Positions 7,717-17,464 are shown, numbered from the stretch's first letter. The stretch: 64,000 nucleotides of DNA from Methylibium sp965279545 (GCF_965279545.1 NZ_OZ257250.1:3286001-3350000); one strand, 5' to 3'. The notes: generated from the sequence alone by a model not told the origin. Program-made: numbers and translations.

Positions 7717-9230
7717 GGCCGCGCCGGCACGAGCGGGCGCGTGCCGGCCGGGCACGCTCCTGGCTCGACCACCTGGGGCTTGCCGCCGGCAGCATCGTCT
7801 GGCGGGCCGCCGCCGCGCAGGATGCGGTGGCCGCGGCCGCGGCGTCTGCGCAGCGCGACACCTGGGTCATCGGCGCCGCCACCGTCGTGATGGGCGCGCT
7901 GGCGCTGCTGCTGGCCTGGCGCGCGCAGCGTCCGGCCTACGCCTGCTTCGGTGCCGCGAGCCTGCTGTGGGCGGCGCGGCAGTGCGGTTGGCAGAACGAC
8001 CTGGCGCTGGCGGGCAGCGGCTGGGCCCCGCTCGCCGCGATCGTGTTCAACGCCTCGCTGGCCTGGATCGCGGCGCTGGCCGGGCTGTATGCGCTGGCCA
8101 CGGTGGGCCGCAACACGCCGCGCGTGCGCCGGGCGCTGCTGGCCTGGGCCGCGCTCGCTTTCGCGCTCGGTGCGGCGGCGGTGCTGCTCGACGTGCCGGC
8201 GCTGAACACGCTGCTGCGGATCGGCAGCCTGGCCGTCGTCGCGGGCTTGCTGGCCCTGCTGTGCCGGACCGCCTGGCAGGAGCGCACGACGGCGGCGGTG
8301 CTGCTGAGCGCGGCCACCGCGCTCGGGCTCGCGGTCGGCGTGGGCGTGCTGTGGGTGCCGGATGCCGCGGCCTGGAGTCACCCGGCCGCGCTGCTGCTGC
8401 TCGCCGTGGTCGCGTGGTTGCTGGTCGACGAATTCACCTGCTCGCACACGGCGCTGCAATCGCTGAACCGCGAGCTGCAGGACCGCGTGGCGCAGAAGGA
8501 GCGCGAACTGCAGCTCGCCTTCGAGGGCACGCGCCAGCGCGAGCACCAGCAGGCCGTGCTGGCCGAGCGCGACCGCATCCTGCGCGAAATGCACGACGGC
8601 CTGGGCGGCCGGCTGGTCGCGGCGATGGCGCTGACCTCGCAGGTCGAGCGCCAGTCGCTGCCGCCGCCGGGCGGCGAGCCGCGCAGCGTCGACGAGCCGC
8701 TGCGCGACCTGAAGCTCACGCTCGACGATTGCCTGGTCGAGCTGCGGCTGGCGCTCGATTCGCTGGAGACCGACCAGCGCCCGCTGATCGAGGCGCTGGC
8801 CGAGCTGCGCTTTCGCGTCGAACCCTCGCTGCGCGCGGCCGGGGTGCGGCTGGTGTGGCAGGTGGACGACGCGGCCAGCGAAGTGGAGCTGCCGGCGGCC
8901 GAGACCCTGCACGTGCTGCGCATCGTGCGCGAGGCGCTCACCAACGTGATCAAGCATGCCCATGCCACCGTGGTGTGGCTGCGGCTCGAGGCCCGCGGCG
9001 CGCAGCGGCTCGTGCTGGCCGTCATCGACAACGGGCTGCAGCAGCGCATGAGCGAGGCGCAGGTGGAGATGCCGCTGTTCGTGCCGCCGTCGCTCGTCCA
9101 CGGGGGCCGCGGCCTGGCCAACATGCAGCGCCGCGCCGCGGCGCTGTCGGCCCGGCTCGACAGCGGGCCGCACCCGGAGGGCTGGGCGGTGACGCTGGAG
9201 TTGCCGGTGCCGGGGACCGCGGCGGCTTGA
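7713..9230 (+). CDS. Membrane sensor histidine kinase, NarX/DesK (HisKA_3) type
   Basis: 505 residues from a GTG overlapping the regulator's stop. An N-terminal half with about seven hydrophobic segments (about 45-240) resembles a 7TM-type sensor module. A coiled coil follows (LNRELQDRVAQKERELQLAF), then the dimerisation helix with phospho-acceptor His in RILREMHDGLGGRL, and an ATPase domain with N-box REALTNVIKHAHA, VIDNGL and GGRGLANMQRRAAAL. It should phosphorylate the adjacent regulator. The signal is unknown. Confidence 0.9.
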   Translation: MRPRRHERARAGRARSWLDHLGLAAGSIVWRAAAAQDAVAAAAASAQRDTWVIGAATVVMGALALLLAWRAQRPAYACFGAASLLWAARQCGWQNDLALAGSGWAPLAAIVFNASLAWIAALAGLYALATVGRNTPRVRRALLAWAALAFALGAAAVLLDVPALNTLLRIGSLAVVAGLLALLCRTAWQERTTAAVLLSAATALGLAVGVGVLWVPDAAAWSHPAALLLLAVVAWLLVDEFTCSHTALQSLNRELQDRVAQKERELQLAFEGTRQREHQQAVLAERDRILREMHDGLGGRLVAAMALTSQVERQSLPPPGGEPRSVDEPLRDLKLTLDDCLVELRLALDSLETDQRPLIEALAELRFRVEPSLRAAGVRLVWQVDDAASEVELPAAETLHVLRIVREALTNVIKHAHATVVWLRLEARGAQRLVLAVIDNGLQQRMSEAQVEMPLFVPPSLVHGGRGLANMQRRAAALSARLDSGPHPEGWAVTLELPVPGTAAA

Positions 9231-9246
9231 GCTTTCTACTCTTCCT

Positions 9247-9262
9247 CTCCCGCTGGCGGGAG
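9247..9262. repeat. CTCCCGC/GCGGGAG hairpin between convergent genes
   Basis: CTCCCGC (9247-9253), 2-nt loop, GCGGGAG (9256-9262). It lies between the kinase and the oppositely oriented GST gene and shares its core with hairpins at 22022-22046 and 25888-25908. No clear U-run follows, so it may be a REP-like repeat or act as a bidirectional transcription barrier. Confidence 0.6.
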
Positions 9263-9281
9263 CGGGCCGGGGCGCTATCTT

Positions 9282-9902
9282 TCAGGCCACCGGCGGCGCG
9301 GTGTCGATGAAGCTCTGTCGCTGGACCAGCTTGTCGAGCAGCCTGGACAGCGACGGATGATCGTCGCGCCAGGGGATCTGCGGGAAGCGGAACTCCAGCC
9401 ACGCCAACGCGCAGCCGACGGCGATGTCGGCCAGCGTGAAATGGTTGCCCCCGCACCACGGGCGGTCCCCCAGGCCCTGGCTCATCGCCTGCAGGCTGGC
9501 GTCGACCTTGGCCATCTGCCACGCGACCCAGGCACCGCTGCGCTGCTCGTCGCTGCGCCCGGCCCAGGTCTGCTCCAGGCGCGCGAGCATCGCCGCGTCG
9601 GCCAGGCCGTCGGCCAGCGCCTCCCAGGTGCGCACCTCGATGCGCTCGCGGCCCGACGGCGGGATCAGCCGCGCCACGGGCGACAGCATGTCGAGGTACT
9701 CGACGATGACGCGCGAGTCGAACACCGCTTCGCCGCCCTCCATCACGAGGCAGGGCACCTTGCCGAGCGGGTTGGATTCGGAAATCGTGCTCTGCGGCCC
9801 CCACACGTCGTCGAGCGCGAACTTGTATTCGAGCTTTTTCTCGGCCATCACGACGCGGACCTTGCGAACGTAGGGACTGGTGAGGGAACCGATGAGTTTC
9901 AT
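9282..9902 (-). CDS. Glutathione S-transferase
   Basis: 206 residues. The N-terminal thioredoxin-like domain starts MKLIGSLTSPYVRKVRVVMA, with the catalytic-region Ser/Tyr in TSPYVRKV, the cis-Pro in KVPCL and the glutathione-binding DSRVIVEYLD. The C-terminal helical domain carries the N-capping FTLADIAVGCALAWLEFR. Length is normal. Cytosolic; conjugates glutathione to electrophiles or acts as a peroxidase, actual substrate unknown. It is divergently oriented from purB across a 149-bp gap. Confidence 0.9.
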   Translation of the reverse strand: MKLIGSLTSPYVRKVRVVMAEKKLEYKFALDDVWGPQSTISESNPLGKVPCLVMEGGEAVFDSRVIVEYLDMLSPVARLIPPSGRERIEVRTWEALADGLADAAMLARLEQTWAGRSDEQRSGAWVAWQMAKVDASLQAMSQGLGDRPWCGGNHFTLADIAVGCALAWLEFRFPQIPWRDDHPSLSRLLDKLVQRQSFIDTAPPVA

Positions 9903-10051
9903 GTGGGGTGGGGTGGAGGCTGCGAAACGATTCTAGCGAGCCACCTCGACCGGACCGTGGCGTTCCGTAGGGGGTGTGGCGCGAGGCCCCTCCTACAATT
10001 GCAAGCTCCCTGCCACCCGTGCGGCACGTTTGCCCGACCGACCGTTCCCCC

Positions 10052-11422
10052 ATGGACCTGACCGCCCTGACCGCCCTTTCGCCGCTCGACGGCCGCTATG
10101 CCGCCAAGCTCGCCGCGCTGCGGCCGCTGCTCAGCGAGTTCGGCCTGATGCACCGCCGCGTGCAGGTCGAGGTCGAGTGGTTCATCGCCCTCAGTGACGC
10201 TGGGCTGCCTGAACTGGCGCCGCTCGGCAGCGAAGCCCGCGCTCACCTGCGCGCGCTGGTCAGCGGCTTTGCCGAAGCGGATGCGCAGGCCATCAAGGAC
10301 ATCGAGAAGACCACCAACCACGACGTGAAGGCGGTCGAGTACTGGCTGAAGTCGAAATTCGCCGGCCACCCCGAGCTGCAGGCGGCGGGCGAGTTCGTGC
10401 ACTTCGCCTGCACCAGCGAGGACATCAACAACACCAGCCATGCGCTGATGCTGGGCGCGGCGCGCGAGGGCGTGGTGCTGCCATCGCTCGACGGCCTGGT
10501 GGCCACGCTCACGCGCATGGCAAGCCAGTTCGCCGACCTGCCAATGCTCAGCCGCACCCACGGCCAGACCGCCAGCCCCACCACGGTGGGCAAGGAGATC
10601 GCCAACGTGGTGGCGCGCCTGGTCACGGCGAGACAGCGCATCGCCGCGGTGCCGCTGCTGGCCAAGATGAACGGCGCGGTCGGCAACTACAACGCCCACC
10701 TGTCGGCCTACCCCGACGTGGACTGGGAGGCTTTCAGCCGGAGCGTGGTGGAGCAGCAGCTCGGCCTGGCGTTCAACCCCTACACGATCCAGATCGAGCC
10801 GCACGACTACATGGCCGAGCTGTTCGATGCGGTGACGCGCACCAACACCATCCTGATCGACTGGTCGCGCGACATGTGGGGCTACATCAGCCTGGGCTAC
10901 TTCAAGCAGAAGCTCAAGGCCGGCGAGATCGGCTCGAGCACAATGCCGCACAAGGTCAACCCGATCGACTTCGAGAACGCCGAGGGCAACCTCGGCCTGG
11001 CCAACGCGCTGCTCGCGCACCTGAGCCAGAAGCTGCCGATCAGCCGCTGGCAGCGCGACCTGACCGACTCGACCGTGCTGCGCAACATGGGCGTGGCGCT
11101 CGGCTACGCGCTGCTGGGCTGGGACTCGCTGGCACGCGGCCTCGGCAAGCTCGAGGTCAACGAGGCCGCGCTCGCGGCCGACCTCGACGCCGCCTGGGAG
11201 GTGCTGGCCGAGCCGATCCAGACCGTGATGCGCCGCCACGGCCTGCCCAATCCCTACGAGCGGCTCAAGGAGCTGACGCGCGGCAAGGCGATCACCCGCG
11301 AGTCGATCACCACCTTCATCGAGACGCTGGAGCTGCCCGAGGCCGAGAAGCAGCGCCTGCGCGCGCTGACGCCGGGCAACTACACCGGCAAGGCGGCCGA
11401 GCTGGCCCGCCGCATCGCCTGA
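10052..11422 (+). CDS. purB: Adenylosuccinate lyase
   Basis: 456 residues, the usual length for this branch. It starts LTALSPLDGRYAAK and carries the superfamily signature SSTMPHKVNPIDFENAEGN, the TSEDINNTSH segment and LSRTHGQTASPTTVGKE with the catalytic His. It cleaves adenylosuccinate to AMP and SAICAR to AICAR plus fumarate in purine synthesis. pyrF begins 14 bp after the stop, making a purine/pyrimidine gene pair. No unusual features. Confidence 0.97.
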   Translation: MDLTALTALSPLDGRYAAKLAALRPLLSEFGLMHRRVQVEVEWFIALSDAGLPELAPLGSEARAHLRALVSGFAEADAQAIKDIEKTTNHDVKAVEYWLKSKFAGHPELQAAGEFVHFACTSEDINNTSHALMLGAAREGVVLPSLDGLVATLTRMASQFADLPMLSRTHGQTASPTTVGKEIANVVARLVTARQRIAAVPLLAKMNGAVGNYNAHLSAYPDVDWEAFSRSVVEQQLGLAFNPYTIQIEPHDYMAELFDAVTRTNTILIDWSRDMWGYISLGYFKQKLKAGEIGSSTMPHKVNPIDFENAEGNLGLANALLAHLSQKLPISRWQRDLTDSTVLRNMGVALGYALLGWDSLARGLGKLEVNEAALAADLDAAWEVLAEPIQTVMRRHGLPNPYERLKELTRGKAITRESITTFIETLELPEAEKQRLRALTPGNYTGKAAELARRIA

Positions 11423-11436
11423 CGAGGACCGCACCG

Positions 11437-12273
11437 ATGGGCTTTCGCAATCGACTGCTCGCCGCCGAACGGCTGAACGATTCGCTGCTGTGCGTGGGGC
11501 TGGACCCCGAGCCGTCGAGGTTCCCGGTGCCGTGGACCGGTGACGCCGAGCGCATCTACGACTTCTGCGCCCGCATCGTCGACGCCACCAAGGACCTGGT
11601 GATCGCCTTCAAGCCGCAGATCGCCTACTTCGCCGCGCACCGCGCCGAAGACCAGCTGGAGCGGTTGATGGCGCACATCCGCCGCGTGGCGCCCGACGTG
11701 CCGGTGATCCTGGACGCCAAGCGCGGCGACATCGGCAGCACCGCCGAGCAGTACGCACGCGAGGCCTTCGAGCGCTACCAGGCCGACGCGGTGACGCTGT
11801 CGCCCTTCATGGGCTTCGACTCGGTCGAGCCCTACCTGCGCTGGCCCGGCAAGGGCGCGATCCTGCTGTGCCGCACCTCCAACCTCGGCGGCAGCGACCT
11901 GCAGAACCAGCGCCTGGCCGATGTCGACGGCACGCCCAGGCTGTACGAGCACCTCGCGCAACTGGCGCAGGGGCCGTGGAACACCACCGGCCAGCTCGGC
12001 CTGGTGGTCGGCGCGACCTTCCCCGCGGAGCTGGCGCGCGTGCGCGAACTCGCGCCGACGCTGCCGCTGCTGATCCCCGGCGTCGGCGCGCAGGGCGGTG
12101 ATGCGGCAGCCACGGTGAAGGCAGCCTGGCGCGGCGACAAGCACCAGACACGCGCGCCGGTCGTCGTGAACTCGTCGCGTGCGGTGCTGTACGCCGGCCA
12201 CGACGCGGAGTTCGCGAGCGCGGCGCGGCGCGTCGCGCAGGCCACGCGCGCGGCGCTCAACGCGGCGCGCTGA
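11437..12273 (+). CDS. pyrF: Orotidine 5'-phosphate decarboxylase, type 2
   Basis: 278 residues. LLCVGLDPEPSRFP, IAFKPQIAYFAAH and the catalytic VILDAKRGDIGSTAEQYA (Asp-Lys-Asp charge network) identify the long, actinobacterial/betaproteobacterial family of OMP decarboxylase, followed by SPFMGFDSVEPY. It makes UMP from OMP in the cytosol. GAGGA lies upstream of the ATG, and the short gap after purB suggests one transcript. It is convergent with the lipoprotein gene downstream. Confidence 0.95.
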   Translation: MGFRNRLLAAERLNDSLLCVGLDPEPSRFPVPWTGDAERIYDFCARIVDATKDLVIAFKPQIAYFAAHRAEDQLERLMAHIRRVAPDVPVILDAKRGDIGSTAEQYAREAFERYQADAVTLSPFMGFDSVEPYLRWPGKGAILLCRTSNLGGSDLQNQRLADVDGTPRLYEHLAQLAQGPWNTTGQLGLVVGATFPAELARVRELAPTLPLLIPGVGAQGGDAAATVKAAWRGDKHQTRAPVVVNSSRAVLYAGHDAEFASAARRVAQATRAALNAAR

Positions 12274-12361
12274 GGCCCCGGCGCGCAGCGTCTGCACGCG
12301 CAGCCGCGCACCGCTCAGCACGAGCAGCGCATGGGCCACGACCGGCCGTCGGTGGGCCGGA

Positions 12362-13537
12362 TCAAGGGAAGACGAAGTCCACGCCCGTCGCGTCCGCGGC
12401 GCCCAGGTTCACCGCCGCCTCCTTCGCCGCCGGGAACCCCACCGCCGTGGCACGCACGCTGTACAGGCCCGCGACCGGCGCGTCCGCGCTGAAGCTGTAG
12501 GACAGGGTGCCCGCAACCCAGTCGGCCTTGCCGGGCGCAGCGGTCGGCAACGAGAAGGCATAAGCACCGGTCAGCGCGTCGACGGGGGTGGCCGCCGCCT
12601 CGATCGCCGTGCCACCACTCAGCAGCTGCAGCGCGCTGACCGCGGCGTCGATCTCGGTCGCACCGGTGGCGACGCTGCCCGAGACATTGCGGAAGCTGCC
12701 GCTCGCCGCCGGCACGAGGGGCGTACCCGCTGCGCTGACGACGGTCGTGCCGCTCGTGACGGTCACACCGCTGAGCACCGCATTGGCCCGCCCGTCGGCG
12801 GTGATCACCAGGTCGTAGCTGCCTGCCGCCACCGGCCACAGCACGAAACGTCCGTCACTCCCGGCGACCGTCGACTTCAGGCTCGACCCGTTCTGCTGCG
12901 CACTGACGACCGCGCCCGCGAGGGTGTGGCCCTCGATGTCGTTGACCGGCTCGGCGAACGCGGTGATCACCGGCTTGAGGTTGTAGTTGCCGGAGTTGCC
13001 GGCCTTGACGACCGACTTGCAGGGATCGAAGTCGAGCACCAGTTCGGCGAGCTGCCCAGGCTGGATCGTCACGTGGAGGTTCAGTTTCAGGCCGCTTTGC
13101 TGGCCGCTCGGCGTGCTCAATGCGACCACGCTGTCGTCGGCCCGTGTCAGCTGGTTCGCGAACGGCGCACTCGCACCATTGCTCCCGAGCACCAGCCGCA
13201 CCTGCGAATAGTCGCCAGCATCCAGCGGCAGCGTGCCGAGCTCCTCGAACACGCCGTTGCGCAGCGTCATCAGGTCGACGCGCAGCGTCGGCGACAGCAG
13301 CAGCTCCTGCCAGCCACCGTCGTCATCGGCCGCCGTCGCGCTGCGGTGCACGCGCACGCGTTCGACGGTGACGAACACCTGCTTGTAGCTGCAGCCCTGC
13401 GAGTCAGTCAGCCGCACGCTGAGGCGGCCCGCCTCCGCGCCGCCCCCGCCACCACAAGCAGCCAGCAGCGCGACAGCACCGAGTGCCAGCCCGAGGTGCC
13501 ACCGGCGCAGGGTGGCGGTGAAGAGTCGGCTCGGCAT
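12362..13537 (-). CDS. DUF4382 lipoprotein with carboxypeptidase-regulatory-like domain
   Basis: 391 residues. The signal peptide ends in the lipobox ALLAAC followed by a run of glycines. Residues about 38-190 form the DUF4382 domain (RLSVRLTDSQGCSYKQVFVT, VDLMTLRNGVFEELGTLPLD, YSQVRLVLG). About 195-290 is a beta-sandwich of the carboxypeptidase regulatory-like type (EGHTLAGAVVSAQQNGSSLK ... YDLVITADG), with a further repeat-like tail. Likely anchored to the outer membrane facing the periplasm or surface. Function unknown; convergent with pyrF. Confidence 0.85.
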   Translation of the reverse strand: MPSRLFTATLRRWHLGLALGAVALLAACGGGGGAEAGRLSVRLTDSQGCSYKQVFVTVERVRVHRSATAADDDGGWQELLLSPTLRVDLMTLRNGVFEELGTLPLDAGDYSQVRLVLGSNGASAPFANQLTRADDSVVALSTPSGQQSGLKLNLHVTIQPGQLAELVLDFDPCKSVVKAGNSGNYNLKPVITAFAEPVNDIEGHTLAGAVVSAQQNGSSLKSTVAGSDGRFVLWPVAAGSYDLVITADGRANAVLSGVTVTSGTTVVSAAGTPLVPAASGSFRNVSGSVATGATEIDAAVSALQLLSGGTAIEAAATPVDALTGAYAFSLPTAAPGKADWVAGTLSYSFSADAPVAGLYSVRATAVGFPAAKEAAVNLGAADATGVDFVFP

Positions 13538-13696
13538 GTTCTCGCTCCTTGGCTTGTTGGGGTCCGCGCTGCCCGGCGGCGGCGATCAGGAGCCTCCGCG
13601 ATCTGGATCGCAAGCGCAAGCGCATCGGTGTCAATGCGCAACGCAGATCCGGTGGGCGCCGTGCATCGCGGTACGGTTGTTACCAGTGCAGCGGGC

Positions 13697-14455
13697 TCAT
13701 GCGTCCAGCAGCCGGCCGTCCTGGAACACCTTCAGCTCGCCCGGCGCGAAGGGATGCCAGGTCTCGTCGGCCGTGAGCGGCTCGGTGACGACGACCACCA
13801 CGCGGTCGTTCGGCGTGGTGTGCTCGGCGAAGTTCACCGTCAGGTCCTGGTCCTGCAGCCGCGCGTCGTGGAAGGGATGCTGGCGCAGCAGCCAGTGCAG
13901 CCGCGTCGAGCCGTGCGCCCACAGCGCGTCGCCGTTGCTGAGCAGGAAGTTGAAGCTGCCGTGGCGGGCGACCGGCGCCGCCAGCTCGCGCAGCGTCTCG
14001 GTCAGGTCGCGCACGCTCGGCAGCGCGGCGTGGTTCTTGGCCAGTTCCTGCAGCAGCCAGCAGAAGGCGCGCTCGCTGTCGGTGTCGCCGACCGGGTGGA
14101 AGGCGGCGTGCAGCTTGGGGTGGAAGTCTTTCAGGTCGCCGTTGTGCGCGAACACCCAGTAGCGGCCCCACAGCTCGCGCACGAAGGGGTGGGTGTTCTG
14201 CAGCGCCACCCGACCCTGCGTGGCCTTGCGGATGTGCGAGATGATGTGCCGGCTGCGGATCGGGTAGCGCCGGACCATCTCGGCCACCGGCGAGTCGCTC
14301 GCACTGTGGTGGTCGACGAAGCAGCGCACGCCGGGGCCCTCGAAGAAGGCGATGCCGAAGCCGTCGCGGTGCTCGACCGCGCGCGTCGCGAAGCCGGTGA
14401 AGCTGAACACGATGTCGGTCGGCGTGTTGCCGTTCAGGCCGAGCAGCTGGCACAT
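13697..14455 (-). CDS. Class II glutamine amidotransferase (YafJ type)
   Basis: 252 residues starting at the ATG whose second codon is Cys (MCQLLGLNGN); that Cys is the N-terminal nucleophile after Met removal, which fixes the start although the frame stays open further upstream. AVEHRDGFGIAFFEG, HIRKATQG, NTHPFVREL, WVFAHNGDL and GDTDSERAF are glutaminase-domain motifs. The family resembles YafJ/DUG3, which hydrolyses a gamma-glutamyl bond; the physiological acceptor is unknown. It has no obvious operon partner. Confidence 0.9.
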   Translation of the reverse strand: MCQLLGLNGNTPTDIVFSFTGFATRAVEHRDGFGIAFFEGPGVRCFVDHHSASDSPVAEMVRRYPIRSRHIISHIRKATQGRVALQNTHPFVRELWGRYWVFAHNGDLKDFHPKLHAAFHPVGDTDSERAFCWLLQELAKNHAALPSVRDLTETLRELAAPVARHGSFNFLLSNGDALWAHGSTRLHWLLRQHPFHDARLQDQDLTVNFAEHTTPNDRVVVVVTEPLTADETWHPFAPGELKVFQDGRLLDA

Positions 14456-14655
14456 GGGAAGGTCGGTGGTTGGAGGCGCGGCGTCACGAGGGCAGCGCCC
14501 GCGGGCACGGTGCTGCCGGCAGCAAGTATCGCAAGCGTTGCAGGGGCCGCAACGCGGCATGTCGCCGTGACCAGGGCCTTGCGCGCGCCGTGCGGCGATC
14601 GCCCCTGCATGGCAGACTGGTCTGCAGCGGCCCCTCGGCGGCCGCGGAGCCCCCG

Positions 14656-15900
14656 ATGACCGACGTGCCCGAGACGCCGCCCCCTGCGCCCCCGCACGGC
14701 ACCGCCCCGTCGGCGATGCCGCGCGTGCCGCGCAGCTACCGCTGCCGCTGCGGGCGGCCGGTGTTCTTTCGCAACAGCCTGTGCAACGGCTGTGGCGCCG
14801 CGCTTGGCTACGAAGCCGAGCGCGGGCAGGTGCTGGCGCTCGAGCCCGGCCCGCAGGAGCGCACCTGGCTCGCGGACGGCGACCCGCAGACGCTCTACCG
14901 GCGCTGCGGCAACTTCGACACCGTCGCCGGCTGCAACTGGCTGGTGGCGGCGTCGGCCGATGGCAGCTTCCAGCCCCTGTGCCGGGCCTGCCGGCTCAAC
15001 CACACCATTCCGGATCTCACGCAGCCCGACCACGCCGAACTCTGGCGCCGTATCGAGCTCGCGCAGCGCAGGCTGGTGTCGCAGCTGATCTCGCTCGGGC
15101 TGCCGGTCGCGTCGCGGGCCGCCGGCGACGACATGGATGCGAAGCGCGGGCTGATGTTCGACGTGCTCGCCGCACAGCCCGGCGCGCCCGCCGTGATGAC
15201 GGGGCATGCCAGCGGCCTGATCACGCTGAACCTCGAAGAGGCCGACGACGCGGTGCGCGAGCGCACCCGCGCCGCGATGCGCGAGCCCTACCGCACGCTG
15301 CTGGGGCACTTCCGCCACGAGGTCGGCCACTACTACTGGGACCGGCTGGTGGCCGGCACGCCCTGGCTCGATGGCTACCGTGAGCTGTTCGGCGACGAGC
15401 GCGCGGACTACGCGGCCGCGCTGCAGCGGCACTATGTCGAGGGCCCGGCGCCCGACTGGGCACAGCGCCACGTCAGCAGCTACGCCAGCACCCACCCGTG
15501 GGAGGACTGGGCGGAGACCTGGGCGCACTACCTGCACATGGTCGACACGCACGACACGGCGCTCAGCTTCGGCCTGGACGCCCGCGCGGTGGCGATCGAG
15601 ATCGAGCCCTTCGACGCCAGTGTGCTGTGGCGCCCCGACGACCCGGGCGCTGCCGAGTTCCTGGCCTTCGTCAACGACTGGGTCGCGCTGACCAGCGTGC
15701 TCAACGAGCTGTCGCGCAGCATGGGGCAGCACGACTTCTACCCCTTCGTGCTGCCGCGGCCGGTGGTGGCGAAGCTGCAATTCGTGCACCTGGTGGTGCA
15801 GGGGGCGGCGACGGAACTCGCGGCCCCGATCGACGCCGCGGTCGAGCCCCCGGCCGAAGCCCCGACACCCGCCGCCGTGATTCCGCCCGCCGCGGCGTGA
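14656..15900 (+). CDS. Putative zinc-binding metallopeptidase (COG4307)
   Basis: 414 residues. An N-terminal zinc ribbon has Cys30-x-Cys32 and Cys43-x2-Cys46 (CRCG ... CNGCG), with more paired Cys near 84-112. The gluzincin motif HEVGH is at about 221-225 within HFRHEVGHYYWDRL, followed by EDWAETWAHYLHM, which supplies the likely third ligand. This is the usual architecture of predicted zinc peptidases in Proteobacteria; no substrate is known. The C-terminus is Pro/Ala rich. No signal peptide, so probably cytoplasmic. Confidence 0.85.
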   Translation: MTDVPETPPPAPPHGTAPSAMPRVPRSYRCRCGRPVFFRNSLCNGCGAALGYEAERGQVLALEPGPQERTWLADGDPQTLYRRCGNFDTVAGCNWLVAASADGSFQPLCRACRLNHTIPDLTQPDHAELWRRIELAQRRLVSQLISLGLPVASRAAGDDMDAKRGLMFDVLAAQPGAPAVMTGHASGLITLNLEEADDAVRERTRAAMREPYRTLLGHFRHEVGHYYWDRLVAGTPWLDGYRELFGDERADYAAALQRHYVEGPAPDWAQRHVSSYASTHPWEDWAETWAHYLHMVDTHDTALSFGLDARAVAIEIEPFDASVLWRPDDPGAAEFLAFVNDWVALTSVLNELSRSMGQHDFYPFVLPRPVVAKLQFVHLVVQGAATELAAPIDAAVEPPAEAPTPAAVIPPAAA

Positions 15901-15907
15901 CCCGACG

Positions 15908-16186
15908 TCAGTGCAGCACGAGCGGCTGCTGCATCAGCGCCGCGTAGCGAGCGACATAGGCGTCGATCTCTTCCTCGGACGGCGAGGTCTCGATCAAGGC
16001 GTCCACGCCCTCGCGGAAGCTCGCCGCCAGCGCGCCTTCGATGAAGATCTCCTTGCGGGCGAACTTGTCGACGATCTCGTAGCCGCCCCGCGTCAGCCCG
16101 GGCACGCCGTCACGGAGATCCGGCCCGGCGGACGCCACCTCGAACTGCACCACCGCAAAACTGTCGGAGTTGTAGAGCATCTGCAT
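15908..16186 (-). CDS. DUF3567 family protein
   Basis: 92 residues beginning MQMLYNSDSFAVVQFEV, then GGYEIVDKFARKEIFIEGAL and PSEEEIDAYVARY, matching the small DUF3567 family of Burkholderiales. Acidic, no signal peptide or membrane segment. Function unknown. AAAGGGGAAG precedes the ATG. It is convergent with the zinc peptidase, 7 bp apart. Confidence 0.85.
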   Translation of the reverse strand: MQMLYNSDSFAVVQFEVASAGPDLRDGVPGLTRGGYEIVDKFARKEIFIEGALAASFREGVDALIETSPSEEEIDAYVARYAALMQQPLVLH

Positions 16187-16264
16187 GGACTTCCCCTTTG
16201 AGAGCCAGATGGTGCGTTCGACGCAACTTTCAAGCCAGCAAGCGTGCAGCTTCGGCCATTGGAC

Positions 16265-17464
16265 TCAATTCACCCTCAGCAGTTCAAAGGCGTCGCTGCT
16301 GCCGTCCGTCAGCCGGGCCCGCACCGGCAGGTACTGACGGGCCGGGTCGAGCCAGAATTCGGCGCGCGTGTCCTGCGGGTTCTCGGGCTCGCGCAGGAAA
16401 CGCAGCGCCCGCACGCTGCCGCCCGGCGTCTCGACCGGCTGCACGCCCTCGAAACGCAGCGACCAGACGTGCGAGTCGCCGCGCGCGCCGACCACCTGGA
16501 TGCGCAGATGTTCACCACTCAGCGGCGGCTTGTTCCAGGCATTGGCGATCGCGGCGAGCTGCAGCATCACGCTCAAGCGGTCCTGCACCCCCGGCATCAG
16601 CGGCAGTTCGGGGCTCTGGCCCGAGAAGCTGATCCTGCCGGCCGCGCGCTGGAAGTTCGCCGCCTGCTCACCGCGCCGCAGGCGCCGGTCGGTGTAGCGC
16701 TCCGGGGCCAGCCCGGCGGCGTCGAAGCCGCCGCGGCTGGTCTGCGTGATCAGCGTGCCGATGATGGGCACGCGGCCCTCCAGCCGCAGCACGTAGCTGC
16801 CGGCCTGCGGCTGCCAGTCGATTTCACCGCTGCCGGTGATGGCGCCGCGGCTGAGCCGGTAGTCGACCCGCGCGGCCGCCGGGATGCGGGTGCGGTAGGT
16901 CGGCGCGGTGGCGACGTCGATGGCCGGCGCCGCCGGGGGCGCCGCCAGTGCAGCGGGGGTCGCGGTGGCGGCGGCAGCGAGTAACAGGCCGTCCGGCAGC
17001 CGGGGCGGCGCGGCCTGCGCGGGGGCCGCATCGGCCGGGGCGGCATCGTTCGCGTCCTGCATCGCTGGCGCGCGCTCGGAACTGGCGTGCCGCTCGGCCG
17101 CCGGCTCGTCGGCCACCGGCGCCACCGGCGTTGCGTCCTGTTGCGGCAACAGCGGCGCCGGCCGGGGCTTGCGCCCCGGTGACGGCGTGGCCACCGGGAC
17201 CGACGTCATCGCGGCCCGGACCGGCAGCGACACCGGCGGGTCGGCACTCGCCAGCAGCACGGCGGGCACGAGCGGCGCAACGGCCGGCGGCATCTCCCGC
17301 GGCGCCGTGTGCTCCGGCGCCACGGCCAGGGCCAGCACGGGGCGCGGCGCGGCCACCGGCGCGGTGCCCGCCGGCGCCGCCAGACCGAGCCCGCCGATCG
17401 CCCAGACGTGCAGCAGCAGCGCGACGCCGAGGCCGGCCAGCAGGGGCAGGCGGCGCCGTCTCAT
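16265..17464 (-). CDS. DUF3108 domain protein
   Basis: 399 residues. A single N-terminal membrane anchor (about 7-29, LPLLAGLGVALLLHVWAIGG) is followed by a long Pro/Ala-rich stretch (about 30-190) and a C-terminal DUF3108 domain (VDYRLSRGAITGSGEIDW, YVLRLEG, RAEFWLDPARQYLPVRARL). Predicted to hang in the periplasm like a TonB-type anchored protein. Members of this family are uncharacterised envelope proteins. Divergently oriented from the FAH hydrolase. Confidence 0.85.
   Translation of the reverse strand: MRRRRLPLLAGLGVALLLHVWAIGGLGLAAPAGTAPVAAPRPVLALAVAPEHTAPREMPPAVAPLVPAVLLASADPPVSLPVRAAMTSVPVATPSPGRKPRPAPLLPQQDATPVAPVADEPAAERHASSERAPAMQDANDAAPADAAPAQAAPPRLPDGLLLAAAATATPAALAAPPAAPAIDVATAPTYRTRIPAAARVDYRLSRGAITGSGEIDWQPQAGSYVLRLEGRVPIIGTLITQTSRGGFDAAGLAPERYTDRRLRRGEQAANFQRAAGRISFSGQSPELPLMPGVQDRLSVMLQLAAIANAWNKPPLSGEHLRIQVVGARGDSHVWSLRFEGVQPVETPGGSVRALRFLREPENPQDTRAEFWLDPARQYLPVRARLTDGSSDAFELLRVN

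Noticed and set aside
12179..14659. Plus-strand open frame of about 800 codons
   Set aside because: Antisense to the DUF4382 and amidotransferase genes; low-complexity translation.
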